DNA of 34,063 bases, from assembly GCA_902779455.1 (NCBI GenBank), contig CACZBS010000035.1, forward strand, positions 1 to 34,063, given 5' to 3'. Position 1 is the stretch's first letter, and every line of letters starts with the position of its first letter. Shown here in pieces: positions 16,965 to 27,046 of the stretch. A program made the position numbers and the translations under genes. The DNA comes from an uncultured Prevotellaceae bacterium (GTDB lineage Bacteria; Bacteroidota; Bacteroidia; Bacteroidales; Bacteroidaceae). The notes below the pieces were generated by a model that ran no database searches, had not been told where the DNA came from, and was given only the letters and a program-made list of their open reading frames with translations.

Positions 16965-19748
16965 ATGAAACGTAAAACTATCGTAATGCAAAAGCGACAG
17001 GTGGCGATGGCCATCTGCGGGATGCTCATAGGGACAGCCACCCTGACCACGACGTCGTGCTCCGACGACGTGCTCACCGGACAGCCTTCATGGCTGGGCA
17101 ACTCTATCTACGAGCGCCTGCAGGAAGACGGTCACTACAAGACCACCCTGCGTCTCATCGACGACCTCGGCCAGGCTGAGGTGCTCGGCCACACAGGCTC
17201 GAAGACGCTCTTCGCTGCTGACGACAATGCCTACAACGAGTGGTTCGGCCACAACTCGTGGGGCGTCAACAGCTATGAACAGCTCACCGAGGCACAGAAA
17301 AAGCTGCTCCTGAACAACTCGATGATCAACAACGCCTACCTCATCGAGCTGATGTCGAACGTCAGCGGCAACCCGCCCATGGAGGGCATGGCCATGCGCC
17401 GCGAGACGGCTGCCTCCATCTACGACTCGGTCTACATCATGCCCGCGTCGAAGATGCCCGGCACCGAGGCCTGGGACAGCTATCGCAATCGCGGCAAGAG
17501 CATGCCCATCTTCAAGGACGGCACCGCCGCCCCGATGATCCACTTCCTGCCCGCCTTCATGCGCTACTATAAGATCACCGACGAGGACCTCGCCGTGCTC
17601 ACCAACGGACAGGCCACCTCGACCGACGAGGCATGGGTCAACGGCAAGAAGGTCATCGAACGCGACATCACCTGCAAGAACGGCTACGTGCAGAAGGTCG
17701 ACGGCGTCATCGAGTCGTCGCCCAACATGGCCGAGATCCTGCGCCAGCATCCGCAGATGTCGATGTGGTCGGCACTCGTCGACCGCTTCTCGGCACCATA
17801 TTATCATGCCAACGGCACACGCGAGTATAACCGTATCTACAACAACGAGGACTCCGTCTTCACCCTCCGCTACTACAGCAAGCGCTCGCTGGGCGGACAG
17901 GAGAACAACCGCATGCCTAACGGCGAGACCGCACCGGCACAGCTGTCGTTCGACCCGGGTTGGAACCACTACATGTACTCCAACACCATGGGCTACGACC
18001 TGCACTACGATGCCGGCGCCATGATCGTGCCGACGAACGAGGCCCTCACCGAATGGTGGAACGGCGACGGACGCGACCTGCAGGACGAGTATAAGTCGTG
18101 GGACTCCATCCCCGCTGCCACGCTGGCCAAGCTGATCAACGTCAACATGCTGCCCACGTTCACCGAGAGCGTACCCTCGAAGTTCGACCACGTGCTCAAC
18201 GACGCCAAGGAGGCCCTCGGCATCAAGGTTGAGGACATCGACTCGTGCTTCATGGGCTGCAACGGCGTCGTCTATCTGGTCAAGAAGGTGTTCGCGCCCG
18301 CCGAGTATGCCTCGGTGGCCTATCCCGCACTGGCCCACCAGTCGACGATGAACATCATCTACTGGGCCATCGAGACCAGCGACAACAACAACAACAAGTC
18401 GACCTATCTGCCCTACCTCCTCTCCATGGACTCGAAGTATGCGCTCCTGATGCCTACCAACGACGCCATGTTCTACTACATCGATCCTGCTACCTACGGA
18501 GCCACCAACAACGTCACCGGCGAGGGCGATGAGACCTACACCGTCGAGGCTCCCCAGCTGATCTGCTTCCGCTACGACCCCTCCAAGTCGTCAGAGGAGC
18601 GCGTCCAGGCCAGCCGCTTCAACTGTACGGTCGATGCCGACGGCAATATCACCCAGGGCGCACGCACACAGCTGGAGGTGGGCCGCAAGGTGATCAACAA
18701 GATGCTCGACGACATGGTCAACCAGCTCATCATCGTCATCCCCGACAAGTCGAAGACGCTCGAGGACTATGTCCGCGAGGGCTACCAGTACTTCAAGACC
18801 AAGGGCGGCAGCCTCGTCAAGGTGATGCAGCAGCCCGACGGCTCGCTGGCCTTCGCCGGCGGCTGGCAGATGGAGCACAACGACAAGCCGCTGCCCGCCA
18901 CCCAGGTCTACACCAAGAGCAACGGCCGCTCCTACCAGATTGAGGACCAGGTGCCGATGACGGCCCAGAAGTCGCTCTATATGACGCTGCGCGAGCATCC
19001 TGAGTATAGCTCGTTCTTCAGCCTGCTCAACAACGATTTCACGTCGCTGCTGACTGAGAAGCTGAACAACAAGTACACCCCGAGCGGACAGGCTCAGGGC
19101 AACAAGAACATGTCGCTCTTCGACAACTATAACTACACCGTCTACGTCCCCTCCAACAGCTCCCTGCAGCAGCTGCAGCGCGACGGCCTGCTGCCCACCG
19201 ACCGTGAGCTCGACGCCGACCTGACCCTCTGGGAGGAGGAGGTCGGACGGGAGACCATCGAGCACACCGTCCTCGACAGTATCTGCGAGGCAGAGCACTG
19301 GTATGCTGCCAATGCCACGTGGGAGGACAAGGAGGCCGTCCAGGAGAAGGTGCGCGCCTGCGTCAAGGAAATCATCTCCGACTTCATCCGCTATCACGTC
19401 CAGGACCACTCGCTGGCCATCGGCATGGCCCCTGAAGCCGGCCAGAGCGACAACAACTACGAGTCGATGAAGCGCAACCCCGAGACGGGACGCTTCTTCC
19501 CCCTGACCGTCGAGTTCGACAACGACAAGCTCTCTGTCACCGACTTCGTGGGCAACACCCGTCAGGTGCAGAAGACCGAAGGCCTCTACAACAACGTCTG
19601 CCGTGAGTATTGGTTCGATGGCACCAACAACAGCGCCCGCCTCTTCATGGCCAGCGACGCCGTGGTCCATCTGATCAATGCGCCGCTCTTCTTCGAGACG
19701 ATGAAGCCCTGGCGCCAGGTGGTCAGATCTTATCTTAACATCAACTAA
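16965..19748 (+). CDS. Fasciclin (FAS1)-repeat surface lipoprotein, 927 residues
   Basis: A lipoprotein signal peptide ends at TTTSC (Cys32), followed by S-D-D, the acidic pattern of surface-exported lipoproteins. At least four FAS1-like cores are visible by their (T/Y)hhhPxNxAh motif: TLFAADDNAY near residue 81, AMIVPTNEAL near 349, YALLMPTNDAM near 492 and YTVYVPSNSSL near 724; the last is followed by a typical FIRYHVQ helix. FAS1 domains mediate adhesion or ligand binding in many organisms. An alternative start at 16986 (MQKRQ) would shorten the signal peptide. It is the first gene of a tightly packed operon with two SusC/SusD pairs and two more fasciclin lipoproteins, so it probably works with the outer-membrane transporters as an accessory surface binder (inference from context). 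The ligand is unknown. Confidence 0.8.
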   Translation: MKRKTIVMQKRQVAMAICGMLIGTATLTTTSCSDDVLTGQPSWLGNSIYERLQEDGHYKTTLRLIDDLGQAEVLGHTGSKTLFAADDNAYNEWFGHNSWGVNSYEQLTEAQKKLLLNNSMINNAYLIELMSNVSGNPPMEGMAMRRETAASIYDSVYIMPASKMPGTEAWDSYRNRGKSMPIFKDGTAAPMIHFLPAFMRYYKITDEDLAVLTNGQATSTDEAWVNGKKVIERDITCKNGYVQKVDGVIESSPNMAEILRQHPQMSMWSALVDRFSAPYYHANGTREYNRIYNNEDSVFTLRYYSKRSLGGQENNRMPNGETAPAQLSFDPGWNHYMYSNTMGYDLHYDAGAMIVPTNEALTEWWNGDGRDLQDEYKSWDSIPAATLAKLINVNMLPTFTESVPSKFDHVLNDAKEALGIKVEDIDSCFMGCNGVVYLVKKVFAPAEYASVAYPALAHQSTMNIIYWAIETSDNNNNKSTYLPYLLSMDSKYALLMPTNDAMFYYIDPATYGATNNVTGEGDETYTVEAPQLICFRYDPSKSSEERVQASRFNCTVDADGNITQGARTQLEVGRKVINKMLDDMVNQLIIVIPDKSKTLEDYVREGYQYFKTKGGSLVKVMQQPDGSLAFAGGWQMEHNDKPLPATQVYTKSNGRSYQIEDQVPMTAQKSLYMTLREHPEYSSFFSLLNNDFTSLLTEKLNNKYTPSGQAQGNKNMSLFDNYNYTVYVPSNSSLQQLQRDGLLPTDRELDADLTLWEEEVGRETIEHTVLDSICEAEHWYAANATWEDKEAVQEKVRACVKEIISDFIRYHVQDHSLAIGMAPEAGQSDNNYESMKRNPETGRFFPLTVEFDNDKLSVTDFVGNTRQVQKTEGLYNNVCREYWFDGTNNSARLFMASDAVVHLINAPLFFETMKPWRQVVRSYLNIN

Positions 19749-19753
19749 GGAGG
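19747..19753 (+). promoter_or_regulatory. Shine-Dalgarno-like site before the first susC
   Basis: AAGGAGG overlaps the upstream stop codon and ends 13 bases before the ATG at 19767. Strong Shine-Dalgarno sites are rare in this phylum and the spacing is longer than usual, so it may be chance, but no other junction in the window has one. Confidence 0.4.
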
Positions 19754-19766
19754 AACACTACGCAAT

Positions 19767-22700
19767 ATGAGAATTATTAAGCATATCATCATGGTGCTGG
19801 CACTGATGTTCACCACGACCATCGGCGCACAGACAATCTCGTCGGTTCACGGAACGGTGAGCGACGATATGGGTCCGCTCATGGGTGCTACGGTCTGCGA
19901 AATCGACGCTACGGGCCGTATCATCGAGTCGGCCGTTACCGACCTGAACGGTAACTTCACGATGAAGATTCGCAATGCCAAGGACAAGATCCGCTTCAGC
20001 TACGTCGGCACGAAGACAATCACGCTGCCTATCAACAAGACCACCTTCAACGTCACCATGACCTCGGCCACACAGATCAAGGAGGTCGTCGTCAAGTCGA
20101 AGAAGCGCATGCAAGGCAACGCACTGCCCATCCCTGAGCGCGAAATCTCGTACGCCACACAGACCATCTCGATGAAGGAGTTCGAGGGTCTGGGCATCAC
20201 CTCTGTCGACGAGGCCCTGCAGGGCCGTATCGCAGGTCTTGACATCATCGGCAACTCGGGCGACCTGGGAAGCGGCTCTACCATGCGTCTGCGTGGTGCC
20301 TCCTCGCTCTCGACGCTGACCGACGCCAACCCGCTCATCGTCGTCGACGGCAACATCCGCGAGGTCAGTCTCGACAACTTCGACATGGCTGGTGCCAACA
20401 ACGAGAAGTTTGCCGAGCTGCTCAACATCAACCCTGAGGACATCGCCTCAATCACCGTGCTCAAGGACGCTGCCGCCACGGCCGTCTACGGCTCGCAGGG
20501 TGGTAACGGCGTCATCGAGCTCACCACCAAGCGCGGTGTGCGCGGTAAGCCGAAACTCACCTACTCGCTCAAGCTCACCGGCACCTATCAGCCCCAGGGC
20601 TACAAGCTGCTCAACGGTGACGACTACACCATGATGCTCAAGGAGGCCTACTTCAACCCTGAGCAGAACGACAATGCCTCTGACCAGAATGCCATCCCCG
20701 AGATCAACTATCTGGACAACACGGGCGGATTCCCCGACTGGCGACAGTATCGCGACAACACCGACTGGCGCGACGCCGTCACACAGCACGGTCTGCGCCA
20801 GAACCACTACGTCACCATCTCGGGTGGCGGTGAGAAGGCCTCGTTCCGCATCGGCGGCGGCTTCGACCACGAGACGGGTACGATGATTGAGCAGAAGCTC
20901 AACCGATTCTCCACACGCGTCGCACTCGACTACAGCGTCTCGCAGCGCATCCGCGTCAGCACCAACTTCGCGCTGACCTACACCAAGAACGATATGAACT
21001 ACGACAACCTGCTGTCCATCGCCCTGAAGAAGATGCCGAACGTCAGCATCTACGAGAAGGACCCCATCACAGGCAAGAACACGTCGGCCTACTACACCAT
21101 GCCCTGGGAAGGCATCTACATCGGATCGGGCGTCTTCGAGAAGGACCAGCGCACCTACGTCAACCCCGTCGCTTCGGCCAAGCTGGCCAAGAACCAGCGC
21201 CGCACCTACGACATGTCGCCTGAGCTGGTCATCAACTACCAGCTGCTCGGGCTCGACGAGGATCACTGGCAGCTGAACTGGCGCGGCTCGGTCTATATGA
21301 ACATCTTCAACCAGTACGACGACAAGTTCTATCCCCAGGAGGTCACCCCGCGCGGATGGGAGGGCAAGGTCAACACCTCGTTCGCCGGCTCGTCGAAGAG
21401 CGTCTCGTTCAACACCAAGCAGACGCTGACCCTCATCCCCGCCTTCAAGAACAAGGACCACTCGATGATGGTCATGGGCCGCTTCGAGCTCACCTCGGGC
21501 TCATCCAACTATCAGAACACCAGCGGCTACGGCCTGCCCTCGACGGACAACACCGTCACCAGCCCTGCTGCCGGCGGACTGATTGAGGACGTTGCTTCGG
21601 GCTACGGACAGTGGCGCTCGATGTACTACACCTTCTCGACCCACTACGCCTACAAGGGCCGCTACATGGCCGACGTCACCGTCCGTGCTGACGGTACGAC
21701 CAAGTTCGGACCCGGCCACCGCTGGGGCTACTTCCCCTCTGTCTCGCTCCGATGGAACATCATCGACGAGCCCTGGATGGAGCCCTTCCGCGAGATGGGC
21801 CTGTCGATGCTCTCGCTACGTCCCAGCTGGGGCCGCGTGGGCAACCAGCCTAACCAGAACTACCTCTACACGTCGAAGTATGGCTCGGCCAGCCGCTATC
21901 TCGACATGGCCGCCATGCAGCCCAACAACATCCGTCTGACCAACCTGAAGTGGCAGATCGTCTCAAGCTATAACGTCGGTGCCGACTTCGGATTCTTCGA
22001 TGACCAGCTTACCCTCACCATCGAGGGCTACCGCTCGACGACCACCGACATGCTCATGGCCAACTATCGCATCCCCTCGAACGCCGGTTTCGCCACCGTC
22101 CCCTACCGCAACAGCGGCAAGATGCGCAACACGGGTTGGGAGTTCCACCTCAACACCAACCGACTGGTCAAGGTCGGCAAGTTCATCATGGACATGAACG
22201 CCAACTTCGGTAACAACCGCAACGAAATCCTCGAGATGGACGAGTACATCCTCGACAACCTCAACTCGACCTTCGGCTACAAGAACGGTGAGTGGCTGCG
22301 CCGAGTGCAGGTGCACAACCCCTTCGGAGCCATCTACGGATTCAAGTACAAAGGCGTCTACACCCACAACTACAACACCTTCGTCAACATGACCCCCGAG
22401 CAGCGTCAGGACTTCCTGGCTAAGGGCTACACCGCTCCCGTGGCCACCAATGCCGACGGTACCATCGTGGTCGACGCTAACGGCGTGCCCGTCCGCATGA
22501 TGTACAACTACACTAACGACGCCACGGGTAAGAACTACCGCTTCCAGGGTGGCGACGCCATCTATGAGGACATCAACAACGACGGTCAGATCAACGCCCT
22601 CGACATCACCTACCTCGGCTCGTCGCTGCCTAAGCTGACCGGTGGCTTCGGCTTCACCTTCAACTATGGCGACTGGCGCCTCTCCACGCAGTTCACCTAC

Positions 22701-23123
22701 CGCGTCGGCAACAAGATCATCAACATGGCACGCCTCCACGCTGAGGCCATGATCGGCAACGACAACCAGAGCCAGGCCGTCAACTACCGCTGGCGTAAGG
22801 AAGGCGACATCACCAGCATCCCGCGCGCCATGCACGGCGACAACTCGCAGTTCAACACGCTGGTCAGCGACCGCTTCGTCGAGGACGGCTCCTACCTCCG
22901 TATGAGCTACGCCCAGCTGTCGTATGCTATCAAGAAGAAGTACCTGAAGTGGATCGGACTGAACCGCATCTCGTTCTACGCCTCGATCAACAACCCCTTT
23001 GTTATCACGAAGTACTCTGGCGTCGACCCCGACATCTCGAACGTCGGCTACGACCCCGCCATCGACAATGCCCAGACGCCGCGCTCACGCTCCTATACGC
23101 TGGGTGTTACTGTTGACTTCTAA
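19767..23123 (+). CDS. SusC/RagA-type TonB-dependent outer-membrane transporter 1
   Basis: A 1118-residue protein with signal peptide MRIIKHIIMVLALMFTTTIGA. Residues about 28-105 form a carboxypeptidase-regulatory-like domain (VHGTVSDDMGPLMGATV). The plug follows, with the SusC signature VDEALQGRIAGLDI near residue 148, LIVVDGNIREV near 190, and LKDAAATAVYGSQGGNGVIEL near 232. The rest is a 22-strand-type barrel ending YTLGVTVDF, a terminal aromatic residue as expected for outer-membrane insertion. With its SusD partner it imports a large ligand across the outer membrane using TonB energy. It lies 18 bases after the first fasciclin gene and 14 bases before susD. The substrate cannot be predicted: no degradative enzyme is nearby. 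Confidence 0.95.
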   Translation: MRIIKHIIMVLALMFTTTIGAQTISSVHGTVSDDMGPLMGATVCEIDATGRIIESAVTDLNGNFTMKIRNAKDKIRFSYVGTKTITLPINKTTFNVTMTSATQIKEVVVKSKKRMQGNALPIPEREISYATQTISMKEFEGLGITSVDEALQGRIAGLDIIGNSGDLGSGSTMRLRGASSLSTLTDANPLIVVDGNIREVSLDNFDMAGANNEKFAELLNINPEDIASITVLKDAAATAVYGSQGGNGVIELTTKRGVRGKPKLTYSLKLTGTYQPQGYKLLNGDDYTMMLKEAYFNPEQNDNASDQNAIPEINYLDNTGGFPDWRQYRDNTDWRDAVTQHGLRQNHYVTISGGGEKASFRIGGGFDHETGTMIEQKLNRFSTRVALDYSVSQRIRVSTNFALTYTKNDMNYDNLLSIALKKMPNVSIYEKDPITGKNTSAYYTMPWEGIYIGSGVFEKDQRTYVNPVASAKLAKNQRRTYDMSPELVINYQLLGLDEDHWQLNWRGSVYMNIFNQYDDKFYPQEVTPRGWEGKVNTSFAGSSKSVSFNTKQTLTLIPAFKNKDHSMMVMGRFELTSGSSNYQNTSGYGLPSTDNTVTSPAAGGLIEDVASGYGQWRSMYYTFSTHYAYKGRYMADVTVRADGTTKFGPGHRWGYFPSVSLRWNIIDEPWMEPFREMGLSMLSLRPSWGRVGNQPNQNYLYTSKYGSASRYLDMAAMQPNNIRLTNLKWQIVSSYNVGADFGFFDDQLTLTIEGYRSTTTDMLMANYRIPSNAGFATVPYRNSGKMRNTGWEFHLNTNRLVKVGKFIMDMNANFGNNRNEILEMDEYILDNLNSTFGYKNGEWLRRVQVHNPFGAIYGFKYKGVYTHNYNTFVNMTPEQRQDFLAKGYTAPVATNADGTIVVDANGVPVRMMYNYTNDATGKNYRFQGGDAIYEDINNDGQINALDITYLGSSLPKLTGGFGFTFNYGDWRLSTQFTYRVGNKIINMARLHAEAMIGNDNQSQAVNYRWRKEGDITSIPRAMHGDNSQFNTLVSDRFVEDGSYLRMSYAQLSYAIKKKYLKWIGLNRISFYASINNPFVITKYSGVDPDISNVGYDPAIDNAQTPRSRSYTLGVTVDF

Positions 23124-23137
23124 ACCGATACACAATT

Positions 23138-24913
23138 ATGAGAAAGATATATAATAAAATAATGTGCGCAGTCGCTCTGCTCGGCGGGCTTACGTCGTGC
23201 AGTGACTTCCTTGAGATTAAGTCGCAGAGCGAGATTGTGCTTGAAGATTTCTGGAACGAAAAGGCCGACGTCGACAACATCGTCGCCGGATGCTACTCGG
23301 CCCTCCAGGGCGACGGCGTCATGCGGCGCATGATGGTCTGGGGCGAGTTCCGCAGTGAGAACGTCATGGCCGGTCAGAACATCAACGACGACGTCAACCT
23401 TGAGAACGTTCTCAAGGAGAGTATCACCGCCATGAACGCCTACACCACGTGGGACGGCTTCTACAACGTCATCAACCGTTGCAACACGGTCATCAAGTAT
23501 GCACCGCAGGTGGCCGAGCGTGATCCGGGCTACACCCAGAGCGAGCTGCAGGCCACCATCGCCGAGGTCTCCGCCCTGCGCGACCTCTGCTACTTCTACC
23601 TCATCCGCACCTTCCGCGACGTGCCCTACAGCACGGAGGCCTTCACCGACGACGACCAGAAGATGGATCTGCCGGCAACGCCCTTCAACGCCGTCCTCGA
23701 CTCGCTCATCCAGGACCTCGAGGCCGTCCAGGGCAATGCCGTGGAGCGCTATCCTGAGACCAGCCCCCTCTACCAGACGGGCCGCATCACCCAGGACGCC
23801 ATCCACGCCATGCTCTGCGAGATGTATCTCTGGAAGCAGGACTACGACCAGTGCATCCGCTATGCTGACATGGTCATCGACTCGAAGAAGAAGATGTACG
23901 AGGAGAAGCGCAGTCAGAACGCTTCCTTCGGACTCGGCGGCTCCAGCCAGAACGTCCTCAACACCCGCATGAACGGCTATCCCCTGGTCAACAGCCTTTC
24001 GTCGGGCTACTACGGCAACACGTACACTGAAGTGTTTGTCAACGGTAATAGTCAGGAGACCGTCTTCGAACTCCTCTTCGACAAGACGGAGGCCGGCTAC
24101 ACGATGCCTGGCAACTCGGCTGTAGGCGCGTTCTACGGCAATGCTTCCGTTGATAAGGGACTCGTAGGCCCCTCGACCACCGTCACCGAGGATATCGCCA
24201 AGACCTCCTCGCGCACCATCTTTGCTGACCGCAACAAGAAGGTGGACGCCCGTCTCTATGAGAATGTCAACATGAACACCGAGTCGATCAATAAGTTTGC
24301 TTCGCGTGGCTTGCTGATCAATGCGACCCAGCCGACAAATGTCAGCGTCTCCTATATGGCTAAATATCCTTTTGCCAAGATCAACAATGTCAATCACTAT
24401 TACAACAGCAGCTCGTGGGTCATCTACCGCCTCTCCGACATCATGTTGCTCAAGGCCGAGGCCCTCTGCCAGAAGATGCGCGAGGGCAGCGACGAAGAGA
24501 TCAACGCCCACAACCAGCCGCTCCTGGCACAGGCCTTCTCGCTGGTCAACGCCGTCAACAAGCGCTCCGTCTGCGAGGCGACCCTCGTCGACACCCTCGT
24601 CGCCGGCGACTATCTGACCAAGGCCCAGATGGAGCAGCTCGTCCTGCAGGAGCGTCAGCGCGAGCTGATGTTCGAAGGCAAGCGCTGGTACGACCTGGTT
24701 CGCCGCTCGATGCGCGACGGCAACACCCAGGTGCTCTCGTCGGCCGCACAGAAGCGCGACGGCGTCAACGGCCAGTTCATCCAGAACTTCTTCCAGAAGA
24801 TGGACGCTATCTTCTGGCCCTACAATAATGATGAGATCAAGGTCAACCGCAACCTCGTCCAGAACCCGTCCTTCGGCAGTGGCGAGAACAGCAGTTACGA
24901 GAAAACCAAATAA
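23138..24913 (+). CDS. SusD/RagB-type surface lipoprotein 1
   Basis: A 591-residue lipoprotein: the lipobox GLTSC gives Cys21, followed by S-D-F-L-E, an acidic surface-export pattern. The N-terminal TPR-type helices (FWNEKADVDNIVAGCYSAL) and the C-terminal SusD motif ERQRELMFEGKRWYDLVR near residue 505 are clear. SusD proteins form the lid over the SusC barrel and bind the ligand at the cell surface. It is encoded 14 bases after its SusC partner. In the middle part (around 300-380) codon use becomes somewhat less C-ending, but the frame is intact. Confidence 0.95.
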   Translation: MRKIYNKIMCAVALLGGLTSCSDFLEIKSQSEIVLEDFWNEKADVDNIVAGCYSALQGDGVMRRMMVWGEFRSENVMAGQNINDDVNLENVLKESITAMNAYTTWDGFYNVINRCNTVIKYAPQVAERDPGYTQSELQATIAEVSALRDLCYFYLIRTFRDVPYSTEAFTDDDQKMDLPATPFNAVLDSLIQDLEAVQGNAVERYPETSPLYQTGRITQDAIHAMLCEMYLWKQDYDQCIRYADMVIDSKKKMYEEKRSQNASFGLGGSSQNVLNTRMNGYPLVNSLSSGYYGNTYTEVFVNGNSQETVFELLFDKTEAGYTMPGNSAVGAFYGNASVDKGLVGPSTTVTEDIAKTSSRTIFADRNKKVDARLYENVNMNTESINKFASRGLLINATQPTNVSVSYMAKYPFAKINNVNHYYNSSSWVIYRLSDIMLLKAEALCQKMREGSDEEINAHNQPLLAQAFSLVNAVNKRSVCEATLVDTLVAGDYLTKAQMEQLVLQERQRELMFEGKRWYDLVRRSMRDGNTQVLSSAAQKRDGVNGQFIQNFFQKMDAIFWPYNNDEIKVNRNLVQNPSFGSGENSSYEKTK

Positions 24914-24934
24914 CCCCAATGCTCGATTGAAGAT

Positions 24935-27046
24935 ATGAAACAGACACTCATTTCAATACTTTGTGCGCTCTCGGTCGTCTGCGGCTTCACAGCCTGCTCC
25001 GACGAGCCCGACAGCGAGAACTTCTACACCTTCACCGGTGAGATGATGAGCGACTATCTCAGGAACCGTCCGCAGTACAGCGACTTCGCCACCATCGTGG
25101 AGCGCGCCGACCTGATGGACCTCCTGTCCACCTATGGCCACTACACCTGCTTCCTGCCCTCCAACGAAGCCGTCAGCAATTTCCTCAGTGAGCACGGACT
25201 GCAGTCCGTCGACCAGCTCAGCGATGCCGACTGCGACACCATCGCCCGCACACACCTCATCTCCAACATGTACACCACGTTCGAGATGACGCAGGACCGC
25301 CTGCAGACCAGCAACATGCTGGGCCGCTATCTGGCCACGTCGCAGGGCCTTGACGACGACGGCAATGCCGTGGTCTTCCTCGAAGGCGTCGCACACATCT
25401 ATTTCGACCTGAAGAACGACTCCGTCGAGAACGGCATCGTGCAGCCCATCGACATGGTGCTCGAGAAGTCGAACAGCTACATCGCTGACATCCTGCGCGA
25501 CAACAGCACCATCGGCACCTTCTATGAGGCGCTCGAGGCCACTGGCGTCTACGAGGACATCTCGCTCGTCGAGGATGCCAGCTATAATCCCAAGGACTAC
25601 GAGAAGTACTACTACACCAGCGACTTCTGGCGTGAGGTGGCCTGGGTGCCCGACACCAAGAAATACGGATTCACGGCCTTTGTCGAGCCCGATGAGGTCT
25701 ACGACCGCGAGTTCCAGCGGCGTGGCATCTCCACGGCCAACGGACGCCTGCGGGCCGTCTACGAGCTGGCCTGCCAGATCTACGACCCCGTCTATCCTGC
25801 CGACGTCAATGCTCCTGGCCACTCGTTCGAGAACCTGACCGACAGCGTCAATCCCCTGAAGCGCTTCGTGCAGTACCACATCATCAGCCGCTACGTGCCC
25901 GGCACGAGCGACCTGACGCCGCTCATCATGAATGTCGGTGCCACCAACGAGGCCTTTGGCATCCACACCAAGCTGGCCAACCCCTGCGACTGGTATCAGA
26001 CGCTGCTGCCCCACACCATGATGAAGATCGAACAGCTCACCATGGACCGCGACGAGGACGGCAACGACTGCCGCGGCAATGACTACGGCAACGTCGGCGA
26101 GCGGTTCATCAACCGCCGCTACGCCGCCCCGGCCTACAACTTCCGCGGTGCGCTCATCGACTCAAAGGTCGAGACCACCGTCGACCACGATGCCCTCAAT
26201 GGCCACTACTTCTATGTCGACGACATCGTGGCCTTCTCGAAGGATGTGCAGGAAGTCGTCCAGAATATCCGCATACGCATGGACTTCTCGACCATCTTCC
26301 CTGAGGTCATGACCAACGACATGCGACTCAAGGGCAACCCCACCCAGGACGACCCGTCGGGCACTCCCGACGACGCCTCCATCCCCAAGAACGGACGCAA
26401 CTTCTACTTCCCCTTGGGCTATCTTGACGGCGTCTCCTTCACCAACTGCCACGTCGTCATGCGCCGTCCCCACACCAACTTCTGGTCGTGGCAGGGCGAC
26501 GAGTGGAACCTCTTCGGCGACTACGACTTCACCTTCCGCATCCCGCCCGTGCCCAAGAGCGGTGAGTATCAGCTCCGACTGGGCTTCTGCGGACTGAAGA
26601 CCCGCGGTGTCGCACAGGTCTACTTCGACGGTGTGCCTCAGGGCATCCCCCTCGACATGACCGTCTACCTCAACGAGGAGTTCTTCCTCGGCGACCGCTT
26701 CGTCGACGACGAGAAGCTCGGCGACTACAACGGCAAGACAGCCGAGGAGAAGGCCGAGGAGCAGAAGCTGCTGAAGAACCTGGGCGCCTATCGTGCCGGT
26801 CGCAGCACCTATCACTTCAATCCCTCCAGCGGCGAGCAGTTCGACTTCACGGGCAATCCCCGTACCTACCGCCGCATCCTCTGCCAGACCTACATCGATG
26901 CCAACAAGGATCACTATCTGCGCTTCCGCGTGGCCAGCGACGGCAAGCAGGGCAACAACAATGAGTTCATGCTCGACTACTTCGAGCTGGTGCCCAAGAG
27001 CGTCTACGGCGTAGGCGGTGACGGCGAGATGGAGGACGACCTTTAA
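24935..27046 (+). CDS. Fasciclin (FAS1)-domain surface lipoprotein, 703 residues
   Basis: The lipobox GFTAC gives Cys21, followed by S-D-E-P-D-S-E, strongly acidic as in surface lipoproteins. A first FAS1 domain spans about 30-185 (YSDFATIVERADLMDLLS, then CFLPSNEAVSNFL), and a second about 185-320 (FYEALEATGVYED, TAFVEPDEVY, then KRFVQYHIIS). Residues about 320-485 contain a further FAS1-like half. The C-terminal 200 residues form a beta-rich domain (YFPLGYLDGVSFTNC, then YDFTFRIPPVPKSGEYQLRL, then AQVYFDGVPQGIPLD) that resembles a carbohydrate-binding sandwich. It lies 21 bases after susD and belongs to the operon. Its role as an accessory ligand-binding lipoprotein of the SusCD complex is inferred from context. 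Confidence 0.8.
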   Translation: MKQTLISILCALSVVCGFTACSDEPDSENFYTFTGEMMSDYLRNRPQYSDFATIVERADLMDLLSTYGHYTCFLPSNEAVSNFLSEHGLQSVDQLSDADCDTIARTHLISNMYTTFEMTQDRLQTSNMLGRYLATSQGLDDDGNAVVFLEGVAHIYFDLKNDSVENGIVQPIDMVLEKSNSYIADILRDNSTIGTFYEALEATGVYEDISLVEDASYNPKDYEKYYYTSDFWREVAWVPDTKKYGFTAFVEPDEVYDREFQRRGISTANGRLRAVYELACQIYDPVYPADVNAPGHSFENLTDSVNPLKRFVQYHIISRYVPGTSDLTPLIMNVGATNEAFGIHTKLANPCDWYQTLLPHTMMKIEQLTMDRDEDGNDCRGNDYGNVGERFINRRYAAPAYNFRGALIDSKVETTVDHDALNGHYFYVDDIVAFSKDVQEVVQNIRIRMDFSTIFPEVMTNDMRLKGNPTQDDPSGTPDDASIPKNGRNFYFPLGYLDGVSFTNCHVVMRRPHTNFWSWQGDEWNLFGDYDFTFRIPPVPKSGEYQLRLGFCGLKTRGVAQVYFDGVPQGIPLDMTVYLNEEFFLGDRFVDDEKLGDYNGKTAEEKAEEQKLLKNLGAYRAGRSTYHFNPSSGEQFDFTGNPRTYRRILCQTYIDANKDHYLRFRVASDGKQGNNNEFMLDYFELVPKSVYGVGGDGEMEDDL

